33,358 nucleotides of DNA from Magnetovibrio sp. (GTDB lineage Bacteria; Pseudomonadota; Alphaproteobacteria; Rhodospirillales; Casp-alpha2), in NCBI GenBank assembly GCA_002709525.1, contig PARE01000070.1:1-33358 (forward strand), given 5' to 3'. Below the pieces are notes generated by a model. The model was not told the DNA's origin, ran no database searches, and saw only the letters and a program-made list of their open reading frames with translations. Shown piece after piece: positions 23,683 through 33,327 of the stretch. How positions within the stretch are numbered: the stretch's first letter is position 1; each line of letters starts with the position of its first letter. Position numbers and translations under genes: made by a program.

Positions 23683-26600
23683 ATGCGCGACCATGTAACG
23701 TTTCGTCTCAATGATGAGGTTCAAGTTCTTCGCGACGTTTCGCCGACGTTGACGTTGCTGGAATTTTTGCGTGAGCGTAGACGCCTGACAGGGACCAAGG
23801 AAGGGTGTGCGGAAGGTGACTGTGGCGCTTGCACCGTTGCCGTCGGAGGATTGGTAGATGGAGAGGTGTCTTATCAGGCAATCAATGCCTGCATCCAATT
23901 CGTTGGGATGCTTGAAGGGAAATCGATTCGCACTGTCGAGGCCTTAAAAGCGCCCAACGGTCAATTGCACCCGGTCCAGCAGGCGATGGTTGATGAGCAT
24001 GGATCCCAATGTGGATTTTGTACGCCGGGGTTCATCATGTCTATTTACGCAGCTTACATTATGGATCACCCCATGGACGCAGATGCGAGCCCCGATTTGC
24101 TGGCGGGTAATCTTTGTCGGTGCACGGGCTACGGCCCGATCGCGGCAGCGGCGGCAAAGTTAGCGGCGTATGAAAAACCGGATTGGGATAGGGCGCGATT
24201 GCGAGCGGATCAACGCTGGGTCCGCGAGGCAGCAGACACCGAAACTGTAGATTTCTTTTGTAGTGGCCAGAGGTTTGTCTCGCCGGGAACCCTGGACGAT
24301 TTGGCTCGTATTTATGCGGCCGAGCCCAACGCGACCTTGGTAGCTGGTGCCACCGATGTGGGATTGTGGGTCACGAAAATGCACCGAAAATTAGACACGG
24401 TAATACATCTTGGTCGTGTTCGTGAACTGAAGTCGATCGTCGATGATGGTGAGAAGTTGAGTATTGGTGCGGGTGTTACGTACTCTCAGGCTTTGGAAAC
24501 TATGGCCATTTATTTTCCCGATTTTGCGGAGATGACCCGTCGCATCGGTGCGGTTCAAATTCGCAATGTCGGCACCATTGGCGGTAACGTAGCGAACGGA
24601 TCACCAATCGGCGATACCCTGCCGGCGCTGATTGTTTTGGATGCGTCGCTTGTCCTTCGAAAGGGTAATGAATTACGACGCATCGCCATCGAAGAATTTT
24701 TTGTGGAATACGGCAAACAGGACCGGGCGTCTGGAGAGTTCCTGGAAGCGATCGAAATTCCCTTGCCCGGACCGGGCATGGCACTCAGGTGCTACAAGAT
24801 TTCCAAACGCTTCGATCAGGATATTTCAGCAGTCTGTGGTTGCATGGCTGTGCGTGTTGAGGGCGGCAGGGTGATCGATGCGCGAATTGCATATGGTGGC
24901 ATGGCAGGGACGCCAGAGCGGGCTCATACGGTGGAAGGGGCCTTAATCGGTCAGGATTGGAGCGAAGCGACAATCAATGCCATCATGGGTGCGTTTGACA
25001 ATGATTTCGCGCCAATTTCGGATATGCGTGCCAGTGCTACGTATCGTCAGGAGGTGGCTGCAAATTTGCTGAAACGCTATTTCCAAGAAACTTCTGGAAA
25101 CGTGGCAAAAACGCGCCTCGTCGGGATTGGTGCTGATATTGGTGGTCCGCGACTTGATAGTTCGATTGTCACTACGCCGACTGTCATGAAGAGTATTGCG
25201 GGTGATGTTGAGACCCCCCAAAGGCACGACAGCAGCCATAAGCACATCGCGGGCGAGGCCGTTTTCGTTGATGATATTCCAACACCGAAAGGTACCTTGG
25301 CCGTCCACGTCGCTATGAGCACGAAAGCGCATGCAAAGATTGTGGATCTTGATCTATCCCCTGTTCGCGCGGCTCCTGGCGTTGTGTGTGTTGTTGCAGC
25401 TGCCGATATTCCCGGTAAGAACGATATCAGTCCGGTCATGGGTGATGACCCTCTGTTTGCCGAGGGAGTAGTGGAATACGCCGGCCAGTCCCTGTTCGCC
25501 GTGGGGGCGGAGACGATTGAGAGGGCCCGTGATGCCGCGGCCTTGGCGCGTATTTTCTATGAAGACCTGCCCGCTGTCATTTCTATTGACGAGGCAATGG
25601 ATCAGGGTTCCTTGTTGGAGGAACCGTATGTCATGTCCCGTGGTGATGCGCAGGCGGCTATCGATGGCGCTGTGCACTCGTTGTCTGGCCGTGTTTACGT
25701 GGGCGGGCAGGAACATTTCTATCTGGAAGGCCAAGCAGCGTTAGCTCTACCAGGTGAGGACGGCGATATTACATTACATAGTTCGACGCAACATCCCAGT
25801 GAAATCCAGCATACCATTGCCAAGCTTCTGGGTCTCGCAAACAATGCGGTTACGGTTGAGGTCCGCCGTATGGGTGGAGCCTTTGGCGGCAAGGAGAGCA
25901 ATGGTAATCTGCCGGCAGCGGCAGCGGCACTAATCGCTTCAAAGACGGGCCGCGCCGCGAAGGTTCGTTACGATCGTGATCAAGACATGATCATTACGGG
26001 CAAGCGTCATGACTTCCGTATCGACTACGAGGTAGGGTTCGATAATAACGGCCGGATCGAAGGCATTGACTTCCAACAGGCTGCTCGGTGCGGCATGTCC
26101 TATGATCTGTCCGTACCCATTTGTGACCGAGCCATGTTTCATGCGGATAATACTTATTATCTGCCCAACGTGAAGATAACGTCCTATCGATGTAAAACCC
26201 ACACAGTTTCGAATACTGCGTTTCGAGGGTTCGGCGGACCTCAGGGTATGGTTGGCATTGAACGCGTGGTGGACGAAATTGCCCATTATTTGGGCAAGGA
26301 TCCTATCGAAGTGCGACGCGTTAATTTTTACGATCCAAAAGGAGCAGTAAAAGACCGCGCTGTTACCCCTTATGATATGACCGTGGAAGACTGTGTGATT
26401 GATGAAATTGTCAGTGAACTGGGAAGAACTGCTGACTACGATAGACGACGCGCTGACATTCGAGAATGGAACCAAACCAGTCAAACCCTTAAAAGAGGGA
26501 TTGCTCTTACACCGGTGAAATTCGGTATCTCATTTACTCTCACTTTTCTCAATCAGGCTGGCGCTCTTGTTCATATCTATAATGATGGTTCAATACATTT

Positions 26601-27513
26601 GAACCACGGTGGCACCGAAATGGGCCAGGGCTTGTTCACTAAGGTGGCGCAAGTAGCAGCCCGATCTTTTCAGGTTGACATTGATCGGATCAAGATCACC
26701 GCGACTCATACGGGAAAAGTCCCTAATACGTCGGCGACGGCGGCCTCTAGTGGGTCAGATTTAAACGGTATGGCAACAGCTGATGCTTGTACAAAGATTA
26801 AGAAACGGCTTCAGAACTTCGCTGCTGAGCGCTGGCAGACGTCGCCGGATGAGGTGAAATTTTATCCCGGCCGAGTGCAGGTTGGCTGCGATACGATATC
26901 TTTTGATGAATTAATCTACGAGGCTTATCAGGCGCGTGTTCCCCTATCCGCAACAGGGTTTTACGCGACGCCAAAAATTAACTGGAATAAAGCACAGGCA
27001 AAAGGTCGGCCATTTTTTTACTTTGCATATGGTGCTGCTGTCACAGAGGTGGCCATTGATACCCTGACGGGAGAAAACCGTATGCTCCGAGTCGATATCT
27101 TGCATGATGTGGGCAAGTCGTTGAACCCGGCGATTGACCTTGGTCAAATTGAAGGCGGTTTCATTCAGGGCGCCGGCTGGTTGACCACGGAGGAACTCTG
27201 TTGGGATGACGAAGGCCATCTTCGCACGTATGCGCCGTCAACTTACAAGATCCCCACTCTGGGCGACCGGCCGCCAGATATGCGGATCAATATTTGGGCT
27301 CCAGGCGAGAATGTGGAGCAGACGATCCATAGATCCAAGGCGGTTGGTGAACCGCCATTAATGTTGGGTATCTCTGCATTAATGGCCCTGTCTGATGCTG
27401 TTGCTGCTGCTGGTGACTATGTGCATTATCCACAATTGAACGCGCCAGCTACACCAGAGCGTGTGCTTGCGGCCGTGCGTCGTGTCATGGCGAATGAAGA
27501 GACTGCATTATGA
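23683..27513 (+). CDS. xdh: Xanthine dehydrogenase, single-chain XdhA-XdhB fusion (Mo/Fe-S/FAD)
   Basis: The 1276-aa molybdoenzyme has all cofactor domains in one chain. The first 2Fe-2S domain has C42, C47, C50 and C70 (GCAEGDCGAC). The second has C110, C113, C145 and C147 (CGFCTPGF, CRCTGY). The FAD domain follows (TLVAGATDVGLWVTK; IGGNVANGSPIGDT). The molybdopterin domain starts near residue 545. Residues equivalent to the purine-binding Glu and Arg of xanthine oxidase are present as E738 (GGAFGGKE) and R848 (AFRGFGGPQG). The catalytic Glu is E1223 (VGEPPLMLG). This favours xanthine over aldehyde substrates. The track start adds 37 unrelated residues; GGGGA lies 6 nt before ATG 23683, and ATG 23671 is the alternative. 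The stop overlaps xdhC (ATGA). Confidence 0.93.
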   Translation: MRDHVTFRLNDEVQVLRDVSPTLTLLEFLRERRRLTGTKEGCAEGDCGACTVAVGGLVDGEVSYQAINACIQFVGMLEGKSIRTVEALKAPNGQLHPVQQAMVDEHGSQCGFCTPGFIMSIYAAYIMDHPMDADASPDLLAGNLCRCTGYGPIAAAAAKLAAYEKPDWDRARLRADQRWVREAADTETVDFFCSGQRFVSPGTLDDLARIYAAEPNATLVAGATDVGLWVTKMHRKLDTVIHLGRVRELKSIVDDGEKLSIGAGVTYSQALETMAIYFPDFAEMTRRIGAVQIRNVGTIGGNVANGSPIGDTLPALIVLDASLVLRKGNELRRIAIEEFFVEYGKQDRASGEFLEAIEIPLPGPGMALRCYKISKRFDQDISAVCGCMAVRVEGGRVIDARIAYGGMAGTPERAHTVEGALIGQDWSEATINAIMGAFDNDFAPISDMRASATYRQEVAANLLKRYFQETSGNVAKTRLVGIGADIGGPRLDSSIVTTPTVMKSIAGDVETPQRHDSSHKHIAGEAVFVDDIPTPKGTLAVHVAMSTKAHAKIVDLDLSPVRAAPGVVCVVAAADIPGKNDISPVMGDDPLFAEGVVEYAGQSLFAVGAETIERARDAAALARIFYEDLPAVISIDEAMDQGSLLEEPYVMSRGDAQAAIDGAVHSLSGRVYVGGQEHFYLEGQAALALPGEDGDITLHSSTQHPSEIQHTIAKLLGLANNAVTVEVRRMGGAFGGKESNGNLPAAAAALIASKTGRAAKVRYDRDQDMIITGKRHDFRIDYEVGFDNNGRIEGIDFQQAARCGMSYDLSVPICDRAMFHADNTYYLPNVKITSYRCKTHTVSNTAFRGFGGPQGMVGIERVVDEIAHYLGKDPIEVRRVNFYDPKGAVKDRAVTPYDMTVEDCVIDEIVSELGRTADYDRRRADIREWNQTSQTLKRGIALTPVKFGISFTLTFLNQAGALVHIYNDGSIHLNHGGTEMGQGLFTKVAQVAARSFQVDIDRIKITATHTGKVPNTSATAASSGSDLNGMATADACTKIKKRLQNFAAERWQTSPDEVKFYPGRVQVGCDTISFDELIYEAYQARVPLSATGFYATPKINWNKAQAKGRPFFYFAYGAAVTEVAIDTLTGENRMLRVDILHDVGKSLNPAIDLGQIEGGFIQGAGWLTTEELCWDDEGHLRTYAPSTYKIPTLGDRPPDMRINIWAPGENVEQTIHRSKAVGEPPLMLGISALMALSDAVAAAGDYVHYPQLNAPATPERVLAAVRRVMANEETAL

Positions 27514-28565
27514 CACGGGAATGGCTTACCAATCTGCGCGAGATGGTGGAGGCAGAACGTTCCGCTATCCGCGTCACTATTATTCGAGCTGATGGATCGA
27601 CGCCGCGTGGCGTTGGTTGCGCCATGATCGTGGGTCGAACCGCATTCTCTGGGACAATCGGCGGCGGTGCGCTGGAAATGGGTGCTCTCCGCACCGCTAG
27701 GAGGTTGTTGGCTCTCTTTGCGACGGACACGGCACCGCAATGGTGGCGGGAAGTTCACGACTTTCCCCTTGGTCCGGCGCTTGGTCAATGTTGCGGCGGA
27801 TTTATCCAGTTGTTGTTTGAACGCGTGGGGGAAGCAGAGCTTCGCGATGTGCCTATTGCCAGTTCCAAAGACATGCTCCTCGTGCGGCATATAAAGCCAG
27901 GGCAACCCTGGCGGTTTGCAACACATCGCAAGGACGATGAAGACGCATGGCCGCTAAAGATTCGTGGTTATGTTCGGAAATGTTTTTCCGGCACTCGTGG
28001 CCGCGATGCCGCATTAATTTCAGACTGGTTTATTGAGCCCATTAATGTTTCAAACCAGGATATGTTTTTATATGGCGCTGGGCATGTTGGTCGTGCCGTG
28101 ACAAAAGCGTTTGTCGATTTGCCGTTTAAAATCTATTGGGTGGATACCCATTCAGAGCGCTATCCCTCAGATTTTCCAGAGAATGTAACAAAATTGGTGG
28201 CGAGGGATCCGGCAGATGCGGTTCGCCACGCTCCACCTGGGGCCTGGCATGTGATAATGACACATTCTCATGCCATCGACTTCGATATTTGCCATGCGGT
28301 CATGAAGCATTGTGATTTTGGCTACATCGGGGTGATCGCCTCGAAGACGAAGCGGGTCCGATTCGAGAGACGTCTGCGTGAGGTTGGCATCCCGGATCCA
28401 CTCATTGCACAACTGCAAGCACCTATTGGACTGGCCCGGCTTGACGGTAAAGAGCCAGCTGTGATTGCCGTATCTTTAGCTGCGGATTTTTTGCTACGAT
28501 TGCAAATCGGCGGGATCCAGAGAAGCCTGCTGCAAACAGAGAGGGCTGAAGGGGCTCATGACTGA
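27510..28565 (+). CDS. xdhC: XdhC, molybdenum cofactor sulfuration/insertion factor for xanthine dehydrogenase
   Basis: The 351-aa protein has the XdhC/CoxI N-terminal domain (IIRADGSTPRGVGCAMIVG, TIGGGALEM, LGPALGQCCGG) and the C-terminal XdhC Rossmann domain (MFLYGAGHVGRAVTKAF, VIMTHSHAIDFDIC, GYIGVIASKTKRVRF). The tandem Cys of GQCCGG are conserved in XdhC. It binds the molybdenum cofactor, helps its sulfuration by a cysteine desulfurase and hands it to the dehydrogenase. It overlaps the xdh stop by 4 nt and the ABC ATPase start by 8 nt, indicating coupled translation. Confidence 0.93.
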   Translation: MTREWLTNLREMVEAERSAIRVTIIRADGSTPRGVGCAMIVGRTAFSGTIGGGALEMGALRTARRLLALFATDTAPQWWREVHDFPLGPALGQCCGGFIQLLFERVGEAELRDVPIASSKDMLLVRHIKPGQPWRFATHRKDDEDAWPLKIRGYVRKCFSGTRGRDAALISDWFIEPINVSNQDMFLYGAGHVGRAVTKAFVDLPFKIYWVDTHSERYPSDFPENVTKLVARDPADAVRHAPPGAWHVIMTHSHAIDFDICHAVMKHCDFGYIGVIASKTKRVRFERRLREVGIPDPLIAQLQAPIGLARLDGKEPAVIAVSLAADFLLRLQIGGIQRSLLQTERAEGAHD

Positions 28566-30093
28566 CAAATCGCTCCTCGATCTCTCAAGGATCACCAAAC
28601 ACTTCCCTGGGGTGATTGCGAACGATGACGTTACTTTTTCGATTTTGCCCGGCGAGTTGCACGCCCTATTCGGTGAGAACGGAGCCGGAAAGTCGACCTT
28701 GGTGAAAATAATCTATGGCGTCCTTCACCCGGACGTAGGCGCGATGCAATTCGACGGTAAACCATACGCGCCGGCCAAACCATCCGAAGCGCGGGCCATG
28801 GGAATTGGAATGGTGTTTCAGCACTTTTCCTTGTTCGAGGCACTGACCGTCGCCGAAAATGTTGCGCTTGGCATGAACAAGGAAGCCGTTGGCAGCAATT
28901 TAGATGAACAGATCATCGAAGTTTCAAAAGCCTACGGGCTGACCTTGGACCCGGCCCGATCCATTGGTTCCCTCTCTGTCGGTGAGCGCCAGCGCGTCGA
29001 AATCATTCGTTGCCTATTGCAGAAACCACGGCTCTTAATCATGGACGAGCCAACTTCTGTACTAACCCCGCAGGAAGTGGAAATTCTTTTTCAGACCTTG
29101 AGACAGCTGTCCTCAGAGGGGTGCTCAATTCTCTATATTTCCCACAAGCTCGAGGAAATCCGTGAGCTTTGCGAAAAAGCGACGGTGCTCAGAGGTGGCA
29201 AGGTTGTCGCCACCTGTGACCCGCGTGAGGAAACGGCCAAGAGCTTGGCCGAGATGATGATCGGCACCTCGTTCAAATTTGCGGAACGTCGGGTGCACGA
29301 GCTTGGCAAAGACCGCTTGGTTGTGAACAACCTGACCACCGTCAGTTATGATGCCTTTGGCGTCGATATCTGCGATGTTTCATTCCGGGTGCGCTCCGGG
29401 GAAATATTGGGGATTGGCGGCGTCGCCGGGAACGGACAGGTGGAGCTTATGGAAGCCTTGATTGGCGAGATTACAACCGTCGCGGACTCTATACGCCTAG
29501 ACGGTGAAGCAATTGGCACCATGGGTCCGACGGCGCGGCGTGAGAGGGGTATTTGCTCCGTGCCCGAAGAACGCCTGGGTCACGGAGCTGTATCCGACAT
29601 GTCATTATGGGAAAATACAATTCTTTCAGCGCGCACCCGCAAGTCTATAGAAAAAAGAGGGTTTTTGGATCTGCAAATTGCAAAGGACTTTGCCGGCCAG
29701 GTGGTGTCCAAGTTCAACGTCAAGACGGCTGGTATCGATCATGCGGCCAAAAGCTTATCGGGGGGTAACTTGCAGAAATTCATCGTTGGCCGCGAGATTT
29801 TGCAGGCGCCGACTGTTCTTGTGATCATGCAACCGACCTGGGGCGTTGATGCTGCTGCAGCTGCTGATATTCACCGAACCCTTCAGGACATGGCGGCAGA
29901 CGGTGTAGCCATCTTGGTGATTTCCCAAGATTTGGAGGAGTTGATGGCCATATCCACGAATTTTGCAGTGATTGCCGAAGGCCGTCTGTCCGAACCGAAA
30001 CCGACGGGTAGTCAAACTATCGAGGAAATCGGTCTGCTCATGGGCGGTGTGTACGACCGTCTAGGGGACGTTGATGAAGGGGCGTCAGCATGA
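28558..30093 (+). CDS. ABC transporter ATP-binding protein, nucleoside/purine (BMP) type, double NBD
   Basis: The 511-aa protein contains two ABC domains in tandem, the RbsA/YufO architecture. NBD1 has Walker A GENGAGKST (39-47), signature LSVGERQR and Walker B LLIMDEPTSVL. NBD2 has a degenerate Walker A (GVAGNGQVELMEAL), signature LSGGNLQKFIVGREI and VLVIMQPTWGVD. A degenerate second site is usual for this family. It would energise import by the two permeases that follow. It overlaps xdhC by 8 nt and the next gene by 4 nt, so it is translationally tied to xanthine dehydrogenase, implying a purine base or nucleoside substrate. Confidence 0.92.
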   Translation: MTDKSLLDLSRITKHFPGVIANDDVTFSILPGELHALFGENGAGKSTLVKIIYGVLHPDVGAMQFDGKPYAPAKPSEARAMGIGMVFQHFSLFEALTVAENVALGMNKEAVGSNLDEQIIEVSKAYGLTLDPARSIGSLSVGERQRVEIIRCLLQKPRLLIMDEPTSVLTPQEVEILFQTLRQLSSEGCSILYISHKLEEIRELCEKATVLRGGKVVATCDPREETAKSLAEMMIGTSFKFAERRVHELGKDRLVVNNLTTVSYDAFGVDICDVSFRVRSGEILGIGGVAGNGQVELMEALIGEITTVADSIRLDGEAIGTMGPTARRERGICSVPEERLGHGAVSDMSLWENTILSARTRKSIEKRGFLDLQIAKDFAGQVVSKFNVKTAGIDHAAKSLSGGNLQKFIVGREILQAPTVLVIMQPTWGVDAAAAADIHRTLQDMAADGVAILVISQDLEELMAISTNFAVIAEGRLSEPKPTGSQTIEEIGLLMGGVYDRLGDVDEGASA

Positions 30094-31166
30094 TCCGCCT
30101 CGAGCCACGAAAGGAGATGTCGAAAAATCTTCTGTACCTGACCCCGGTGATAGCCGTGGCGCTCACCATTGTTTTTGGCGGGGTAATGTTTCTTATACTT
30201 GGGAAGAACCCCGTGCGGGCAATTACTATCATATTCGTTACGCCGTTGACGGATTTATTCACCATTTCTGAGATGATCGTCAAGGCAACGCCCCTTATTC
30301 TCATCGGTATTGGTCTTTCTTTTGGGTTTCGCGCTGGTATTTGGAACATTGGTGCAGAGGGCCAATTCACTATTGGCGCCTTGGTCGGCGGGGCATTGCC
30401 GGCACTATTTCCTGTCGAAGGGTTCTGGGTTTTGCCTATCATGTGTTTGGCTGGGATCATTGGCGGTATGGCCTGGGCAGCTATTCCTGCGTTTCTGCGC
30501 ACGAAGTTGAATGCCAACGAGATTCTTGTCACGCTGATGCTGACCTATGTGGCTGTGCTCCTGCTTAGCGTTCTGGTCCATGGTCCTTTGAAGGATCCGG
30601 CGGGTCTAAATTTTCCTGAAAGTCGCCTGTTCAACGAATCAGCAACCCTGCCCATCCTTATTCCTGAAACTCGGGCCCACGTTGGGTTCTTGTTCGCGAT
30701 TTTGGCTATCATTGTCGCTTGGATTCTGATGACGCGTCACGTCTTCGGCTATCAGGTCAAGGTTATGGGGCAATCACCTAAAGCGGCGTCTTTCGGCGGG
30801 TTTGTTCAGAACAAGGTCGTCTGGCTGTGCCTAATGATTTCAGGTGGACTAGCTGGCTTGGCGGGTACATTTGAGGCGGCGGGCCCTGTAGGGCAATTGG
30901 TCCCTGCCCTGCCAGTCGGTTATGGCTTCACCGCGATTATCGTGGCTTTCTTGGGTCGATTGACACCCATTGGTATTTTGTTCGCCGGTTTTGTGATGGC
31001 GCTGACCTACATAGGCGGGGAGGCAGCGCAGATCGAGATGAACCTTCCGAGTGCCGTGACAGGCGTGTTCCAAGGTATGTTCCTGTTCTCGCTTCTTGGT
31101 ATCGACGTGTTGGCTGGTTTTCGCATTCGTTTGGCCGGGCGCAGGCCCGCCGAGGCAACGAGGTAG
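30090..31166 (+). CDS. ABC transporter permease 1, nucleoside/BMP type
   Basis: The 358-aa integral membrane protein has a BPD_transp_2 fold with about nine to ten helices. Typical family motifs are GFRAGIWNIGAEGQFTIGAL, LRTKLNANEILVTLMLTY and GYGFTAIIVAFLGRLTPIG. It corresponds to the larger of the two permeases in YufP/NupP-type systems. The start overlaps the ATPase stop (ATGA), and the partner permease begins 4 nt after its stop. Confidence 0.92.
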   Translation: MIRLEPRKEMSKNLLYLTPVIAVALTIVFGGVMFLILGKNPVRAITIIFVTPLTDLFTISEMIVKATPLILIGIGLSFGFRAGIWNIGAEGQFTIGALVGGALPALFPVEGFWVLPIMCLAGIIGGMAWAAIPAFLRTKLNANEILVTLMLTYVAVLLLSVLVHGPLKDPAGLNFPESRLFNESATLPILIPETRAHVGFLFAILAIIVAWILMTRHVFGYQVKVMGQSPKAASFGGFVQNKVVWLCLMISGGLAGLAGTFEAAGPVGQLVPALPVGYGFTAIIVAFLGRLTPIGILFAGFVMALTYIGGEAAQIEMNLPSAVTGVFQGMFLFSLLGIDVLAGFRIRLAGRRPAEATR

Positions 31167-31170
31167 ACCC

Positions 31171-32091
31171 ATGGATCTTCTCGTCCTTATTTTGCAGGGC
31201 GTCATCATCGCCGCAACACCATTGGTTTTTGCGGCCATTGGCGAATTAGTCGTCGAGAAGTCGGGTGTTCTTAATTTGGGTGTTGAAGGCATGATGATTA
31301 TGGGGGCCATCGCCGGATTTTCAGTTACACTGGAGACGGGGTCTTATATTCTGGGCATTGCCGCCGCCGCCTTGGTAGGCGCTCTTTCGGCCGGTTTATT
31401 CGGATTGCTAACCCAGATACTTTTGTCGAACCAAGTGGCCACAGGATTGGCACTCACGATTTTTGGCCTCGGCCTCGCAGCGCTGTGGGGGCAAGGATAC
31501 TCGGGTGTGTCGACCCCAGCTCTTGGAAAAGTTTATATTTTTCTCTTTTCCGACATTCCCATTGTTGGGCCGCTATTCTTCTCATATGACCCGTTGATTT
31601 ATCTGTCAGTAACGCTTGTGATTGGCGTGTCTTGGTTTTTGAACAAAACCCATCTGGGCTTGATTTTACGATCCGTTGGCGAAAACCATGACTCAGCTCA
31701 CGCTATTGGTTACAGCGTTGTTGCCGTGCGTATGGTCGCCATATTGTTTGGTGGAGCTTGCGCCGGGCTCGGCGGGGCATATTTATCGATTATTCAAACG
31801 CCACTGTGGGTAGAGGGCATGACAGCTGGACGGGGTTGGATTGCTTTGGCCATTGTTGTCTTTGCCGCCTGGCGTCCCGGGCGCGCCTTAATTGGGGCTT
31901 ATCTGTTTGGTGGTGTTACAGTGATCCAGTTGCACGTCCAAGGGTTGGGTTTTGAAATCGAGGCACAATACATGTCCATGCTTCCCTACCTGGTCACCAT
32001 CGTGGTTTTGGTGGTGATATCGCGTGATAAGGCACGATCTAATCTTAATGCGCCCGCGTGTCTTGGTAAGCCATTCTTTGCCTCTTCTTGA
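31171..32091 (+). CDS. ABC transporter permease 2, nucleoside/BMP type
   Basis: The 306-aa integral membrane protein belongs to the YufQ/NupQ-like half of the importer. The motif EKSGVLNLGVEGMMIMGA is diagnostic of this permease, and GRGWIALAIVVFAAWRPG is the conserved late loop. The ORF track start at 31096 reads back into permease 1. ATG 31171 (MDLLVLILQGVIIAATPL) begins 4 nt after the preceding stop and matches the family start. Confidence 0.92.
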   Translation: MDLLVLILQGVIIAATPLVFAAIGELVVEKSGVLNLGVEGMMIMGAIAGFSVTLETGSYILGIAAAALVGALSAGLFGLLTQILLSNQVATGLALTIFGLGLAALWGQGYSGVSTPALGKVYIFLFSDIPIVGPLFFSYDPLIYLSVTLVIGVSWFLNKTHLGLILRSVGENHDSAHAIGYSVVAVRMVAILFGGACAGLGGAYLSIIQTPLWVEGMTAGRGWIALAIVVFAAWRPGRALIGAYLFGGVTVIQLHVQGLGFEIEAQYMSMLPYLVTIVVLVVISRDKARSNLNAPACLGKPFFASS

Positions 32092-32155
32092 CAAGGCCGG
32101 TAAAAAAGACGGAACAGAATTATGGACGCGATAATTTCGACAAGGGAGAAATGTT

Positions 32156-33259
32156 ATGAATAATCTCGTCAAAATGTTAGTGGTCATCGCCATCGTGATC
32201 GGTGTGATCGCCGGAGTTTATTATTTTTCTGAACAGGAAAAACAAGACGCTGCGAGCGCCCAGACTAAAGTTGGGTTTGTCTACGTTGGTCCTGTTGGTG
32301 ATCATGGCTGGACCTACGAACACCATCAGGGCTTAAAGGCTGTTGAGGAGGCCTTTGGCGATAAGGTAAAGACCAAACACGTCGAGAATGTATCCGAAGG
32401 GCCAGATGCTGCCAGAGTGATTCAGCAATTGGCGCGTGGCGGTCATGATATCATATTTACGACGTCGTTTGGTTTCATGAACCCAACCCTGAAAGTGGCG
32501 AAGGAGTTCTCGAAGATAAACTTTGAACACGCTACCGGTTATAAGAGGGATAAGAATGTGTCTACTTATTCCGCGCGTTTCTATGAAGGTCGTCACGTAA
32601 TCGGCTTGATCGCTGGTAAGATGACGAAAACGAATACCATAGGTTACATAGCGTCGTTTCCGATCCCGGAAGTAGTTCGTGGAATAAACGCCGCCTATCT
32701 TGCAGCTAAGAGTGTCAATCCGCAGGTAAAGTTCAAGGTAATTTGGGTCTCTACGTGGTTCGATCCGGGCAAGGAAGCAGACGCTGCGAACGCGCTCATC
32801 GACCAAGGCGCGGATATTCTCATGCAGCACACAGACTCACCTGCCGCGATGCAAATCGCCGAGAAAAAGGGGATCCATGCCTTTGGCCAAGCCTCCGATA
32901 TGATCAAGTTTGGTCCAAATGCGCAACTGACAGCCATCGTTAATAATTGGGGGCCCTATTATGTCGCGCGGGTCAAGGCCACGATGGATGGCACATGGAA
33001 GAGCGGAGATGTGTGGGACGGTATCAAGGAGGGCATGGTTACTATGGCGCCATTCTCCAAGAAAATTCCGGAAGATGTCCGTACGATGGTTGCTAAAGCT
33101 CGTGACGACATTGCGGCTGGCAAACTCCATCCCTTTACCGGTCCAATAAACAAACAGGATGGATCTCCTTGGTTGAAGGCGGGAGAGACGGCACCTGCTG
33201 GTGACCTTTTGGGCATGAACTTCTACGTAGAAGGTGTAGAAGGCTCCTTGCCGAAGTAA
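32156..33259 (+). CDS. BMP-family periplasmic substrate-binding protein of the purine importer
   Basis: The 367-aa protein begins with a hydrophobic segment (about residues 5-24, VVIAIVIGVIAGVYYF). BMP/PnrA domain blocks follow: VGFVYVGPVGDHGWTYEHHQ, DIIFTTSFGFMNPTLKVA and KADSP-type QHTDSPAAMQIAEKKG. No lipobox cysteine is seen, so it is secreted or held by its N-terminal helix, unlike lipid-anchored Gram-positive relatives. GGGAG lies 8 nt upstream of the start. It captures the ligand for the two permeases; BMP proteins bind nucleosides, purine bases or autoinducers. Its link to xdh suggests xanthine, hypoxanthine or urate. Confidence 0.9.
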   Translation: MNNLVKMLVVIAIVIGVIAGVYYFSEQEKQDAASAQTKVGFVYVGPVGDHGWTYEHHQGLKAVEEAFGDKVKTKHVENVSEGPDAARVIQQLARGGHDIIFTTSFGFMNPTLKVAKEFSKINFEHATGYKRDKNVSTYSARFYEGRHVIGLIAGKMTKTNTIGYIASFPIPEVVRGINAAYLAAKSVNPQVKFKVIWVSTWFDPGKEADAANALIDQGADILMQHTDSPAAMQIAEKKGIHAFGQASDMIKFGPNAQLTAIVNNWGPYYVARVKATMDGTWKSGDVWDGIKEGMVTMAPFSKKIPEDVRTMVAKARDDIAAGKLHPFTGPINKQDGSPWLKAGETAPAGDLLGMNFYVEGVEGSLPK

Positions 33260-33269
33260 ATGGAAATGC

Positions 33270-33302
33270 GGCGGTTTGGCCAAGCGCCGGACCGCCTTTT
33301 TT
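33270..33302 (+). terminator. Rho-independent terminator of the xdh-ABC operon
   Basis: An 11-bp stem (GGCGGTTTGGC / GCCGGACCGCC, two G-T pairs) with a 5-nt loop is followed directly by TTTTTT. It lies 10 nt after the binding-protein stop. It is the clearest intrinsic terminator in the window and marks the end of the xdh operon. Confidence 0.9.
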
Positions 33303-33327
33303 CTAGCCTGACTTTGGCTGAAATTCG

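Noticed and set aside
30038-30532. 164-aa ORF antisense to ABC permease 1
   Set aside because: Mirror of hydrophobic codons in the real permease gene; no independent support.
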